Below, one piece after another: positions 8,594 to 17,857 of a DNA stretch of 64,000 nt. Under the pieces are notes generated by a model. It searched no databases. It was not told the origin of the DNA and saw nothing but the letters and a program-made list of their open reading frames with translations. The first letter of the stretch is position 1; every line of letters begins with the position of its first letter. Made by a program: the position numbers and the translations under genes. Source of the stretch: Amycolatopsis alkalitolerans (lineage in GTDB: Bacteria; Actinomycetota; Actinomycetes; Mycobacteriales; Pseudonocardiaceae); assembly GCF_006152065.1 (NCBI RefSeq), contig NZ_VDFW01000006.1, positions 186,001 to 250,000 on the forward strand, in the 5' to 3' direction.

Positions 8594-9307
8594 TCAGCGG
8601 CCGCAGGGCTTGCCATGGTCCACGGCGTGGGGAGGCCGCGGGCAGTCCGGGGGCGGTGTCGTGGTCGTGGTGCGCCGCGTGGTGACGGGCCCGGGCGGGA
8701 CGGTGCTGCCCGCCTGTGCCACCGGCTCGGTCGCCGTGGACGGTGCCGACGACGGCGCGGGCGCGTCGATGTTCCCGTTGCACGGCGGACCCCACAGACC
8801 CTTGCCACCCGTGCGCGCCGCGGTCTCGGCGGCTTCGAGGGCCGGACCGTATCCGGCGGACAGCGCGTCGGGCGCGTATTTCGCGTATCCGCTCTGCAGG
8901 GCGATCGTCGAATAGTTCGCGCCGTCGTCGAGCGTGATGAATGCCACGGTGCCGGTTGGCGTTTCGAGCGTCTTCATGGTTATTTGCTTTCCGATGAGGA
9001 ACGAGCCGGCCCAACTCGCTGTTTCGACGGAGTAACAGTTCGTGGCGAGCGGCAGCGCGATTCCGGCGGCGCGCACAGACGTTTGCCGCCCGTCGACGGT
9101 GGTCAGGTGGATCAGGTCGCCGTCGACACCGGTCACCGTGTACGTCGTGACAGGCGGGGAGGTGGTCGTCGGTGCCGAAGCCGCAACCCCGCTGAGCGCG
9201 GCGTTTCCCGGCGTGGCCGGTCTGCCGACGATCGTGGCGACGGCGAACAGCAGCACGAACGCCCCCAGCGTGACCTTGAGCCAGGTGGGTACGCGTCTTT
9301 TCCGCAC
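8594..9307 (-). CDS. Membrane-anchored staphylococcal-nuclease-like protein, apparently degenerate
   Basis: A 237-residue protein with a basic N-terminus and one membrane helix (about residues 10-28), a Thr/Pro linker, an SNase-like beta-barrel (about 55-165) and a low-complexity Thr/Pro tail. The fold signals are present (GVDGDLIHLTT, VRAAGI, SGYAKY, ARTGGKGLWG). The usual catalytic positions look changed: after VR..GI the family normally has Asp-x-Pro-Glu, but here ALPL, and the Arg of the YGR segment is Thr (TPTGT). It may therefore be a binding or structural protein outside the membrane. The alternative is a genuine but divergent nuclease. Confidence 0.7.
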   Translation of the reverse strand: MRKRRVPTWLKVTLGAFVLLFAVATIVGRPATPGNAALSGVAASAPTTTSPPVTTYTVTGVDGDLIHLTTVDGRQTSVRAAGIALPLATNCYSVETASWAGSFLIGKQITMKTLETPTGTVAFITLDDGANYSTIALQSGYAKYAPDALSAGYGPALEAAETAARTGGKGLWGPPCNGNIDAPAPSSAPSTATEPVAQAGSTVPPGPVTTRRTTTTTPPPDCPRPPHAVDHGKPCGR

Positions 9308-9372
9308 GTGAGCTACTCGTTTCCCGGATCAAGTCCGTTACGTTTTCGTGCCCGTTGGCGATTAGCGGGGCA

Positions 9373-10776
9373 ATGGTAACTTTCGGCGCTCTGCGGTTGG
9401 CCCGGGACGGCCGGTTCCCGGTATCCGGTACGGAATTCACCGCAGTCGATTTCCGGACCACCGGCCTGCGACCGGGGCATGTCGTCGAGATGGCCGCCGT
9501 CCGCACGCGTGCGGACGGCACTGTGCTCGCCGAGTTCACCACGCTGGTGAACCCGGGCTGGCACGTCGAGCCCGGGCCGGCGACCCTGCACCATGTCAGC
9601 CGCCGCGAGCTGGACAACGCGCCGGAGTTCGGTGACGTGCTGGGGGAACTACTCGACCTGTGTTCGGGAAGCGTGCTCGTCGCGCACAACCTGCCCGTCA
9701 CGCTGGAGTTCCTGGACGCCGAGCTGCGGAGACTGAACGTGCGGCTGCCGAAACTGCCCGCCGTCGGCACGCTCGACGCGGCCCGTGAAGCGCTGCACCT
9801 GCCGAACGCGCAGCTCGCCACCGTCGCGGACGCGCTGGGGATCAAGGACTTCCCGGGGTTTCTGGCATTGGCGAACGCGCGGACGGTGGCCGGTGTCGTC
9901 ACCGCACTCACCGGCACGCATCGCCTCGCGTTCACCGAGGAGCCCCGGTGCCCGCAGCTGCCCCAGTTGCCGGTCAGCGACCTCGTGCTGCCGCGAGGGG
10001 CCGAAAGCGTGCCGGAGCGTACGTGGCTGGCGGAGCTCGCCGGTCGTGCCTGGGTCGCCGGAGACGATCCGGTGCACGAGGCCTACCGCGAGCTGCTCAC
10101 GGCCGTGCTCTCCGACCAGTACGTTTCGTCTGACGAAGTGCGTGACCTGGCGGAACTCGCGGCGGACGCGGGGATCGCCGTCCGCCAAACGCATCTCGAC
10201 TTCGTGGCCGCGATGCGGGACGCCGCCGAGGAGGAGGGCACCCCCGCCGAGACCGAAGCTCGTGACCTCATGCGCATCGCGACCGCGCTCGGCGTGCCCG
10301 AAGCCGCACGCAGCCTGCGGACCGAGGAAATTCCGCGGATCCCGGTGCGGGTGCTGGTGCTGGGCGAGGCGGCCGGCTCGGATGCCCTGCGCTCGGCGAT
10401 CCTCGGCGCCGGACTCGAGCTCTGCGGGGAACTGACGTCTTCGGTCACGCACGTCGTCGTCGCCGACGACGTGCCGCGCAACGATGCTCGCCTCGCCCAG
10501 GCCCGCGAGCGGGGCCTGGTGGCCCTCGACGTGGCCGCCGCGTGGACGGCGCTGGGCCTGAGCGAACCGGCTCCGGTCGCCCCCGGGCCCGCCGTGGCGC
10601 CCCGGCAGGTCTGGGCCGCGCGGGCACTGATGGGCGCCGGGCTGCTCGTGATGCTGTTCTCGCTCCTGGCCCTCGTCGGCGGCGCCCCGTTCGCGGGCGC
10701 GCTGGTGCTCGCGGTGTTCGGCGTGGGCGCGTTGTGCCTCGGCTGGTACTTCAGCGAACCCGGAGTGAGCACCTGA
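9373..10776 (+). CDS. DnaQ-like exonuclease-fold protein with BRCT domain and C-terminal membrane helices
   Basis: A 467-residue protein. The N-terminal RNase H/DnaQ fold (about residues 20-180) is followed by a helical middle, a BRCT-like domain (about 325-400, with a strand RVLVLGE and SSVTHVVVADD) and two hydrophobic segments at the end (about 415-460). The exonuclease motifs are altered: Asp-x-Glu is Asp-Phe-Arg in VDFRTTG, the HNxxFD Asp is Thr in HNLPVT, and I see no HxxxxD third motif. It probably lacks nuclease activity and may recruit DNA or protein at the membrane. ATG 9373 is preferred to the in-frame TTG at 9355. Confidence 0.7.
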   Translation: MVTFGALRLARDGRFPVSGTEFTAVDFRTTGLRPGHVVEMAAVRTRADGTVLAEFTTLVNPGWHVEPGPATLHHVSRRELDNAPEFGDVLGELLDLCSGSVLVAHNLPVTLEFLDAELRRLNVRLPKLPAVGTLDAAREALHLPNAQLATVADALGIKDFPGFLALANARTVAGVVTALTGTHRLAFTEEPRCPQLPQLPVSDLVLPRGAESVPERTWLAELAGRAWVAGDDPVHEAYRELLTAVLSDQYVSSDEVRDLAELAADAGIAVRQTHLDFVAAMRDAAEEEGTPAETEARDLMRIATALGVPEAARSLRTEEIPRIPVRVLVLGEAAGSDALRSAILGAGLELCGELTSSVTHVVVADDVPRNDARLAQARERGLVALDVAAAWTALGLSEPAPVAPGPAVAPRQVWAARALMGAGLLVMLFSLLALVGGAPFAGALVLAVFGVGALCLGWYFSEPGVST

Positions 10777-10860
10777 TGCCTGTCCGGATTGACATATGGC
10801 CCGTGTGAGGTGCGCGTCCTCCATCCGTGCGCTCTGAACGCATGCGGTATCACTGTGTGT

Positions 10861-11193
10861 ATGTCGCCGATCCCCGAGCTCCAGCAACGGCAGATCGTTC
10901 GTTGGTGTGAACGGCGCGTTCCGGCGGACAAACGGATCACCTCACGCTGGCGTGGGCGCATGGTGACCCTCGTGGAAAGGCGCCCGGACTGGTCCGGTGA
11001 CGCGCTCGGCGAGCGGCCGTTCGCGCAGCTGCGGTACGGCATCGACGGCCTGTGGACCCTGTACTACTGGTCCGAGGACCTCGGCCGGTGGCGCAAGTAT
11101 CCGCAGAGCGTCCGCGAGAACTCGCCGGTGCCGCTGCTGGCCGATATCGACCGCAGCGCCTCCGATGGATACTTCTTCACCTTGCAGACTTGA
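10861..11193 (+). CDS. DUF3024 family protein
   Basis: A 110-residue small soluble protein. The arrangement of basic N-terminal helix (QIVRWCERRVP), arginine-rich strand (RGRMVTLVERRP), FAQLRY and an aromatic segment (GLWTLYYWSEDLGRW) fits the DUF3024 family, whose function is not established. ATG at 10861 is chosen because the reading upstream of it does not resemble the family. It stands alone between the DnaQ-BRCT gene and the paralogous pair downstream. Confidence 0.7.
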   Translation: MSPIPELQQRQIVRWCERRVPADKRITSRWRGRMVTLVERRPDWSGDALGERPFAQLRYGIDGLWTLYYWSEDLGRWRKYPQSVRENSPVPLLADIDRSASDGYFFTLQT

Positions 11194-11272
11194 CTGTCCG
11201 TGTCCGTAACCAGGCGAAATCAAACGCTCGTGGGTGACGGTGCCACACCTTCGGGTCGGGCAGGATAGGCCC

Positions 11273-12331
11273 GTGAACCCGGCCCCGGATCTGCGCGCGT
11301 ACCTGCGCTCGCTCGATGCGGAGACGTTGGCCGAACTGCTGCATGCGGAAGCCGAACGTGACTCCCGGTTACGGCAGGAGCTGACGCGGCGTGCCGCGGC
11401 CGCGAGCAAGGTCGGCCCTGCGCTCGACATGGTGCAGCGGCTGCTTGATGCCGGCACCCAGGCCGATCTCACCCCGCTCGCGCGCCGCATGCTCGAGGGC
11501 CTCGACGGCGCCACCGCGGCCGAGCGGCGCCGGGCCATCGCGCTGTACGCGCAGGCCTGCGCGACGCATCCGCCCGCGCCCGAGCCGCTCGCCGACTGGA
11601 TCGTCGGCACCACGTTCCATCGCCCGGACTGGCCGCGGATCGACCTGGCCGCTTTCGCCGGGGCGCTCGGGCAGGCCGGCCTCGCCCGTGTCAAGTCCAT
11701 TGTGGACGGCGTACTCGCCGGGCGGCCGGGGCCCGGCCGCGATATCGCGCGCCGGCTCGCCGAACAACTCGCCGAAGTCACCGGCGACGTCGACAGGCTG
11801 CTCGAGATCCTGGCCTCGAAACCGCCGACGCGCGAGGTCGACCTCCGGATCATCCGCGCGCTGCGCGCGGCGGGCCGCCACGGCGAGGCGGTCGCCCACG
11901 CGGCCAGGACGATGGTGCACCGGGAACGCCCGCGCGGCGGGGCGCTGGCCCTGCGGCGCGCCGAGTTCCGGCGCAACCCCTGCCCGGCCAGCTATTCCGC
12001 ACTGCGCGAGGTTGCGGCCGGGCGCTGGCCGGAGGAGCGCGCGGCGGCGCTCGAAGCCGTCGCCGAGGGAGAACCGGCTGAGGCCATCCCCGCCTACCGG
12101 CTGTATGTCGAGGAGTTGATCGAGCACAAGGATCCGTCGTGCTACCGGGAGGCGGCCAGGGCGCTGAAGGACCTGCGCGGCCTGCACCGGCGCGCGGAAA
12201 CCGGCGACGAGTTCACCCACTACCTCGCGGATCTGCTCGAGACGCACAAACGCAAAACCCGCCTGCTGATCGAGGTCCGTAACGCCCGGATCGCGATCCC
12301 CAAGACCAGAACCGCCAGCATGAGCGCATGA
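11273..12331 (+). CDS. Helical protein related to the C-terminal part of SWIM zinc-finger proteins, paralogue 1
   Basis: A 352-residue alpha-helical protein opening with DLRAYLRSLDAETLAELL, a pattern I associate with the C-terminal region of actinobacterial SWIM zinc-finger proteins. No SWIM motif or other catalytic signature is visible. GTG at 11273 is preferred to the in-frame GTG at 11234, because the homologous neighbour begins at the same point and both have a CAGGAT ribosome-site candidate. The tandem downstream gene is a clear paralogue along its full length. A TPR-like repeat scaffold is the likely architecture; the function is unknown. Confidence 0.65.
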   Translation: MNPAPDLRAYLRSLDAETLAELLHAEAERDSRLRQELTRRAAAASKVGPALDMVQRLLDAGTQADLTPLARRMLEGLDGATAAERRRAIALYAQACATHPPAPEPLADWIVGTTFHRPDWPRIDLAAFAGALGQAGLARVKSIVDGVLAGRPGPGRDIARRLAEQLAEVTGDVDRLLEILASKPPTREVDLRIIRALRAAGRHGEAVAHAARTMVHRERPRGGALALRRAEFRRNPCPASYSALREVAAGRWPEERAAALEAVAEGEPAEAIPAYRLYVEELIEHKDPSCYREAARALKDLRGLHRRAETGDEFTHYLADLLETHKRKTRLLIEVRNARIAIPKTRTASMSA

Positions 12332-12378
12332 ACCCCGGGTGCGGGCGAGGCCTTGCGCGGGTAGGCCAGGATGTGCGC

Positions 12379-13326
12379 GTGACGGATCTCCGGGGCTACC
12401 TCCGTTCGCTGGACGCCGAGACGCTCGCCGGCCTGCTGCACGAACAAGCCGAGCGTGACCCGGAGTTGCACGCGCGGTTACAGCTGCGAGCCACCGGGGA
12501 GGAACCCGCGGACCTGCTCGAACGGCAGGCGGGGTCGGGGGAGGCCACGAAGATCGTCGCCGTGCTGGACACGCTCCAGCGGCTGCTCGACGGCGGCACA
12601 CAGGCCGACCTCGCCCCGCTGGCACGCCGTACGGTCGACCGGATCGTCAAGGCGCCGCAGGAAGATCCGGCCGTGTTGCGCCGCGCCGCCGGGCTATACG
12701 CACGCGCCTGCGCCGCCCGGCCGCCGGCCGATCTCGCCGGCTGGATCGCGGACACCGCACTCGGGCACGGGGCCGATGTGGACCTGGCCGATTTCGCACA
12801 AGCCTTGGGCGACAAGGGGCTCGCCCAACTGAAGTCCGTTGTGGACAAACACCGCGGCAGCGCGGCGGAGCGGCTCGCCGAGCAGTTGGCGGAACTATCC
12901 GGTGACGTCGACACGTTGCTCGAAATCCTTTCGCGCCAACCGGAAAGGCTCGATCTGCGGGTGAAGGTCGTGCGTGCGCTGCGAAGCGCCGGCCGCAACA
13001 CCGAAGCGGTCGCGTACGCGGCCCGCGCGCGCCATCAGGACGAACAGGATCCGGACGCGCTCGTGCGCGCCCTGCTCGCCGAGGAGCGCTTCGGCGAAGC
13101 GCTGGTGATCTGCAAACGGCACGTCGATCACCTGATCGAGCAGAAGAGCGCGGCGCATTACGAGCAGGCGGCGAAGTTGCTACGCAAGATCCGCCGGCTG
13201 TACCGGCAGGCGGGCACACCGGAGGAGTTCACCCCCTATCTCACCGAACTGGTCACCGTCCACAAGCGCAAGGCCCGGCTCATCGCGGAGATCCGGCAGG
13301 CCAGGATCGCGCTGCCGAAGGGGTGA
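12379..13326 (+). CDS. Helical protein related to the C-terminal part of SWIM zinc-finger proteins, paralogue 2
   Basis: A 315-residue paralogue of the preceding gene. They share the opening DLRGYLRSLDAETLAGLL, a central GDVD(R/T)LLEIL segment, RALR(A/S)AGR and the C-terminal ending HKRKxRLxxE(V/I)RxARIA(I/L)PK. GTG 12379 is chosen by alignment with the paralogue; an ATG at 12328 would overlap the previous stop as ATGA and cannot be excluded. The copies have diverged by insertion of a spacer in the middle, so the duplication is old. The function is unknown. Confidence 0.65.
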   Translation: MTDLRGYLRSLDAETLAGLLHEQAERDPELHARLQLRATGEEPADLLERQAGSGEATKIVAVLDTLQRLLDGGTQADLAPLARRTVDRIVKAPQEDPAVLRRAAGLYARACAARPPADLAGWIADTALGHGADVDLADFAQALGDKGLAQLKSVVDKHRGSAAERLAEQLAELSGDVDTLLEILSRQPERLDLRVKVVRALRSAGRNTEAVAYAARARHQDEQDPDALVRALLAEERFGEALVICKRHVDHLIEQKSAAHYEQAAKLLRKIRRLYRQAGTPEEFTPYLTELVTVHKRKARLIAEIRQARIALPKG

Positions 13327-13364
13327 CGGCGGCGCGCATTCGACCCGGTGCGAATATGTGACGC

Positions 13365-14894
13365 ATGACCGAGCTGCCCCAGCAGGAATCGAGCGAAGAC
13401 GCCGAGAGCGCGAGCGAGCTGCTCGAGGAGGTCCTGCGTGAGTTCGCCGAGCTGGACTCGTCTGCTGAGCCGCTGCGGGTGGAGCTCGTCGCATCCGAAA
13501 TCCTGGGCGAATGGTGGGAGGCCGGCGACGATCTGGCCGCCGAGCTCATCGAGTCTGCCCCCGCCGCCCCCGAGCCCGGGCGGCTCGTCGCGCCGCTGGC
13601 CGCGTTGCGCTCGCTCGCCACCGCCGAGGGCCAGCGGGAAGCCGCCGGTCTCGCGCTGGAGAAGCTCGGCCTCGGCGAGCCCGCCTGGGCCGGTGCGCTC
13701 AACCAGGTCACCGTTGCCGAGTGCTGGCGCACCGCCGACGTCTACGGCGACGAAAGCTCGGTGCTGTGCGTCTTCGGCGCCGGTGAAGCAGCGCACGGGC
13801 TGCTCGTTTCGATCGGCTACGCGGCGTTCGGCGGCTGGGCCGACGAAGCCGTGATCGTCGAATCGCCCGCCGAGGTCGTCGCCGAAATGCAGAGTCAGGC
13901 CGCGGAGAGCGGCGACCTCGTCATCTGCGAGCGGATCAGCCCTGGCCGGGCGCACCAGCTGCTCGCCGACGCGTTCGTCGGGACCGAACTGCAGAACGAG
14001 CCCGAGGTCAGCGACGATTACGTGCGATTCCGCGCGCTCGCGCTGGCGCGCATCCGAGCCCTTCCTGAGCCAGAGCCGGCCGACCCGCCCCAGCTGCTCT
14101 CCACCGAGGACGAGGCCGAGGCGATCGACGAGTTCTTCCGCGCGTCCGCCGACGTCGAGGACACCGAGGCCGCCCGCGTCTGCGTGCTGCGGCTCATCGA
14201 GTTCGGCGTCGAGCACGATCCGCGCCGCCCGCTGCGAGTCGGCCCGGACAAGCTCGCGGCCTTCGTCGATTTCGTCGACGACGGCGTCATCGAGCTGACC
14301 GACGAACAGGACGAAACGCTCGAAAAGGTGCTGCCCGCCTGGGCTCGCTGGGGCGCCTTCCGCGCTGGCCTGCCCTCCGACGCCGTGGAGCCGCTGGTGG
14401 AAGCGGTCGAGGACCGGCTATACGAGCGTGCGCTCGAAACGGAGTCCACAATAGACTCCTATCTCGACGGCTTCGAGGAGCTGGACGAGCACGCGGCCGT
14501 GGCGCTGCTCGAACGGCGCCAGTTCGCGGTCCCCTCGGTCTACACGGAGATCGCCGGCGAAGAGGTCGAACTCGACCCTTCGGACCCGGAACAGCGCAGG
14601 CTGCTGGTCATCGGCGAGCACCCCGACTTCCAGGAGGCGCTCGCCGAGGACGAGCTGGACGAGGAGTCGTTCCTGCGGGTCACGGCCCATACGACGGTCG
14701 TGGACCAGCTGTGGGAGGACGAGCCCGCCGAGGTCTGGCAGGCCGCCCAGCGGTTGCGCGGGCGGGGGCTCGAACGCACCGAAGTGCTCGACGAACTGGC
14801 CACGGTGCTCGAAGAACGGCTGGAAACCGGTGAGGGCGACGCTCTCGAATTCGATCTTGACGAGTACCTTCGCGCCCTCGCTGAACTGGGCTGA
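13365..14894 (+). CDS. Large acidic protein with a DUF1841-like C-terminal region
   Basis: A 509-residue, strongly acidic, mostly helical protein. Residues from about 410 onward (FLRVTAHTTVVDQLWEDEP, EVWQAAQRLRGRGLERTEVL) resemble DUF1841-type sequences of unknown function. The N-terminal half has an alpha/beta stretch (SSVLCVFGAGEAAHGLLVSIGY) that may be a separate domain. There is no signal peptide or membrane segment. ATG at 13365. It converges on the small membrane protein with only 3 bases between the stops. Confidence 0.6.
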   Translation: MTELPQQESSEDAESASELLEEVLREFAELDSSAEPLRVELVASEILGEWWEAGDDLAAELIESAPAAPEPGRLVAPLAALRSLATAEGQREAAGLALEKLGLGEPAWAGALNQVTVAECWRTADVYGDESSVLCVFGAGEAAHGLLVSIGYAAFGGWADEAVIVESPAEVVAEMQSQAAESGDLVICERISPGRAHQLLADAFVGTELQNEPEVSDDYVRFRALALARIRALPEPEPADPPQLLSTEDEAEAIDEFFRASADVEDTEAARVCVLRLIEFGVEHDPRRPLRVGPDKLAAFVDFVDDGVIELTDEQDETLEKVLPAWARWGAFRAGLPSDAVEPLVEAVEDRLYERALETESTIDSYLDGFEELDEHAAVALLERRQFAVPSVYTEIAGEEVELDPSDPEQRRLLVIGEHPDFQEALAEDELDEESFLRVTAHTTVVDQLWEDEPAEVWQAAQRLRGRGLERTEVLDELATVLEERLETGEGDALEFDLDEYLRALAELG

Positions 14895-14897
14895 CGG

Positions 14898-15050
14898 TCA
14901 GGAGCCGGGGGTGCCTTCCGGCGCCGGCACCTTCTGGCGGCGGTCGGCGAGCGCGTCGTCGACGTCCACGACGAACGCGCCGGCGGCCATCGCCAGCAGC
15001 ACCACGATGCCCAGCATCGCCCCGATCCAGGTGAAGATGATCGCGACCAT
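14898..15050 (-). CDS. Small single-span membrane protein
   Basis: A 50-residue peptide starting MVAIIFTWIGAML with one hydrophobic helix (about residues 3-26) and a charged, Pro-rich tail. ATG at 15050 is preceded by AGGAGG at a spacing of 9, a very strong ribosome site; the longer in-frame reading to 15131 is less likely. Small proteins of this form can act as regulators of membrane complexes, but no function can be read here. It lies downstream of coaA on the same strand, 130 bases away. Confidence 0.6.
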   Translation of the reverse strand: MVAIIFTWIGAMLGIVVLLAMAAGAFVVDVDDALADRRQKVPAPEGTPGS

Positions 15051-15180
15051 CTGCGGGCCTCCTCCCTGCTCAACGTGCATTTCCTGCTGAGTCCAGGGTG
15101 CGGTTCGCCACATGCGCGCGGTATCGGCCAACCGGTTACTGACCGAGTGACAACATCAGCCGTTCGGCCGAGCCCGGCGC

Positions 15181-16113
15181 CTACAGCTTGCGCAGACGCA
15201 CACGGTTGATGCTGTGGTCTGCATCCTTACGGAGGACAAGGGTCGCCCGCGGGCGGGTCGGGCGGATGTTCTCGATGAGGTTCGGCTCGTTGATGGTGCG
15301 CCACAGGTGGCGGGCCTCCGCGCGGGCCTCGTCGTCGGGCAGGCTCGCGAAATGGTGGAAATGCGAGGCCGGGTCCGCGAAGGCGGTATGGCGCAGCTTG
15401 AGGAACCGTTCGACGTACCAGTGCTCGATGTCCTCGGTATGCGCGTCCACGTAGATGGAGAAGTCGAACAGGTCCGAGACCATCAGCCGCGGGCCGGGCT
15501 GGAGCACGTTGAGGCCCTCGATGATGAGGATGTCCGGCTGCCGCACGAGCTGCTCCTCGCCCGGCATGATGTCGTAGGCCAGGTGTGAGTAGACGGGTGC
15601 GCTGACCTCTTCGGCGCCGGACTTCACTTCCGCCACGAACCGCAGCAGCGCGCGCCGGTCGTAGCTCTCCGGGAAACCCTTGCGGTGCATGATGCCGCGG
15701 CGGGTCAGTTCCGCGGCCGGGTAGAGGAAGCCGTCCGTGGTGACGAGATCGACGCGTGGATGGTCGGGCCAGCGGGCGAGCAGGGTGCGCAGCAGGCGCG
15801 CGGTCGTCGACTTGCCGACCGCGACGCTGCCGGCGATGCCGATCACGAACGGCACCTTCGTGCCCCGGCAGTCCTCACCGAGGAAGGTCGTGGTCGCTTC
15901 GTAGAGCCGCTGCCGGGCCGCGACCTGCAGGTTGATCAGCCGGGACAGCGGCAGGTAGACCTCGGCGACCTCGTTCAGATCGACCTGCTCGCCGAGCCCG
16001 CGCAGTCGCAGCAGCTCCTCGGCGGTCAGCGGCAGGGGAGTGCTGCGCCGCAGGTCCCGCCATTGTTCCCGGTGTAGTTCGACGTAGGGGCTGAGTTCAC
16101 GAACCCGCGACAT
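15181..16113 (-). CDS. coaA: Type I pantothenate kinase
   Basis: A 310-residue kinase that phosphorylates pantothenate with ATP, the first committed step of coenzyme A synthesis. The Walker A motif is GSVAVGKST at residues 95-103, followed by TTDGFLYP and the [10 protein letters not shown] strand typical of CoaA. The length matches the family. ATG at 16113 with AAGGAG at a spacing of 7 is chosen over longer readings. The gene is alone on its strand, separated by about 97 bases from the macro-domain gene upstream. Confidence 0.95.
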   Translation of the reverse strand: MSRVRELSPYVELHREQWRDLRRSTPLPLTAEELLRLRGLGEQVDLNEVAEVYLPLSRLINLQVAARQRLYEATTTFLGEDCRGTKVPFVIGIAGSVAVGKSTTARLLRTLLARWPDHPRVDLVTTDGFLYPAAELTRRGIMHRKGFPESYDRRALLRFVAEVKSGAEEVSAPVYSHLAYDIMPGEEQLVRQPDILIIEGLNVLQPGPRLMVSDLFDFSIYVDAHTEDIEHWYVERFLKLRHTAFADPASHFHHFASLPDDEARAEARHLWRTINEPNLIENIRPTRPRATLVLRKDADHSINRVRLRKL

Positions 16114-16210
16114 TCCCACACTCCTTGCCCGTCGGTGGGCCGGCGTCGACGACTGCGTAACGCTCTTCTTACGGTAGGTGGTACCGCCGCGAAACGGGCT
16201 GTGAGCGTGG

Positions 16211-16867
16211 CTACATACGCGGGCCGAACACCTCGGCCCACGCCGCCGCGACCTGGCGCGCACAGGCGGCGGGGCTGACGCCGCCGACACCGGTGCCGAG
16301 CCCTGGCATCGCGATCGTGTCGACCGCCGTGCGCACGTCGACCCCGTGCTCGAGCCTGCCGTCGCGCCATTGCAGGAACACCCCGCGCGCGGCGAGGTAC
16401 GGGTGCACGGTGTCCTCGGGCAGGTGCTCACCCGGCTCGCGCATCGTCGGGGAGCTGATCAGCCACGCCGGTGCCGGTTCCCCGGTCGGCACGATGACCG
16501 ACTCGCCGATCGGCAGCTCACCGCCGTGGTAGGCGAGGATCGCGCTCCGCACGTGCTGTTCGACCCCGGGAAACGCCCGCGCGTAGATCGCGTCGATCCC
16601 GCCGCGCATCCAGCCGTAGGAGTTGGCCGGGCTCACCACGGCCTCGGCCGACACGTCGAGGACGGAGCCGTGATGGACGCGTATGGAGCCTTCGATCCCG
16701 TCCACGACCGACTGCCAGGCGCGGACGAGGGGCTCGTCGAGGGCGCAGAGGACCAGAGACGGGGTACGAAGTGAGACCTGATCGTCGGTGCCCTTATGGG
16801 TGGCGTGCGTGCCCGAATCAGCGGTCACGGGTACACCATGCCAAAAAAAGCCACCCGGCGTAACCAT
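16211..16867 (-). CDS. Macro-domain protein (ADP-ribose-related)
   Basis: About 218 residues. The core reads as a macro domain: [29 protein letters not shown], then the [15 protein letters not shown] loop near the end ([13 protein letters not shown]). Macro domains bind or hydrolyse ADP-ribose groups on proteins or ADP-ribose phosphate. The Ala-Asn of PAN and the Gly-rich loop are present. The start is uncertain: ATG 16867 has GGAG upstream, and GTG 16828 is in frame 13 codons later. It is divergent from pheA. The substrate is unknown. Confidence 0.75.
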   Translation of the reverse strand: MVTPGGFFWHGVPVTADSGTHATHKGTDDQVSLRTPSLVLCALDEPLVRAWQSVVDGIEGSIRVHHGSVLDVSAEAVVSPANSYGWMRGGIDAIYARAFPGVEQHVRSAILAYHGGELPIGESVIVPTGEPAPAWLISSPTMREPGEHLPEDTVHPYLAARGVFLQWRDGRLEHGVDVRTAVDTIAMPGLGTGVGGVSPAACARQVAAAWAEVFGPRM

Positions 16868-16945
16868 GCGATCTCCGTGACGCCTGAAGAGACCAGCGTT
16901 CCGGTGGGTGCGTAACCGCTCTCGGAGTGCCCGTAACCTGGGTGG

Positions 16946-17857
16946 GTGGCACGGATCGCATACTTCGGACCCGAGGGAACCTTCACCGAACAGGCCGCCC
17001 GGTCGCTCGCGGCCGGCGAGGACGAGCTCATCCCGTTCGAGACGATCCCGCTCGCGCTCGCGGCGGTGCGCAAGGGCGAAACCGAGGCCGTCTGCGTGCC
17101 GGTGGAGAACTCGGTCGAAGGCGTGGTACCGGCCACTCTCGACGGGCTCGCCGAGTCCGAACCGCTGATCGCCTTCGCCGAGGCGCTGCTCCCGGTGCAC
17201 TTCAGCGTGCTGACCCGCCCCGGCACGAAGGAGATCGGCACGATCGCGAGCCATCCGCACGCGCTCGCGCAGGTGCGGCTCTGGGTGGAGGCGAACCTGC
17301 CCGGGGCGCGCCCGGTCGCGACCTCGTCGACCGCGGCGGCCGCGGTGGCGGTGCGCGCCGGCGAGTTCGACGCGGCGGTGACCGCGCCGGTCGCGGTCCA
17401 GCACTACCCGCTCGAGGTCCTCGCCACCGAGGTCGCCGACGTGCGGGACGCGCGCACCCGCTTCCTCCTCGTCCGCAGGCCGCAACATCCGCTGCCGGAA
17501 CCCACCGGCGCCGACCGCACGTCGGTCGTCGCGGCCGCCGCCAACCGCACCGGCGCGCTCGCCGAGTTGCTGACCGAACTGGCCGGCCGTGGGATCAACC
17601 TGACCAGGCTCGACGCCCGTCCCGCGCGGAGCTACGGCGAGTACCGGTTCTTCATCGACTTCGAAGGGCATGTGTCCGAGCCCCGGATCGGGGACGCGCT
17701 CGCCGCTTTGCGCCGCCGGTGCCGGAATGTCCGGTTTCTCGGTTCGCATCCGCGTGCGGACGGAGTGCGCGCGACCATCGAGCCGTCGGCTGGCAACGAG
17801 GATTTCACCGAAGCCGCGGACTGGGTCGCCGCCGTGCGCAGGGGGGAGCAGGCGTGA
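16946..17857 (+). CDS. pheA: Prephenate dehydratase
   Basis: A 303-residue enzyme converting prephenate to phenylpyruvate in phenylalanine synthesis. The N-terminal dehydratase domain starts AYFGPEGTFTEQAA and carries the catalytic TRF motif at Thr171-Arg172-Phe173. A C-terminal ACT domain (about 190-275, GALAELLTELAGRGINLTRL and the SYGEYRFFIDF segment) gives allosteric control by phenylalanine. It is monofunctional, without a chorismate mutase domain, as usual in actinobacteria. Start GTG 16946. The following phosphatase start overlaps its stop. Confidence 0.95.
   Translation: MARIAYFGPEGTFTEQAARSLAAGEDELIPFETIPLALAAVRKGETEAVCVPVENSVEGVVPATLDGLAESEPLIAFAEALLPVHFSVLTRPGTKEIGTIASHPHALAQVRLWVEANLPGARPVATSSTAAAAVAVRAGEFDAAVTAPVAVQHYPLEVLATEVADVRDARTRFLLVRRPQHPLPEPTGADRTSVVAAAANRTGALAELLTELAGRGINLTRLDARPARSYGEYRFFIDFEGHVSEPRIGDALAALRRRCRNVRFLGSHPRADGVRATIEPSAGNEDFTEAADWVAAVRRGEQA

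Noticed and set aside
16840-16860. A poly-A stretch read as a terminator
   Set aside because: It lies inside the probable 5' region of the macro-domain gene and no stable GC stem precedes it.
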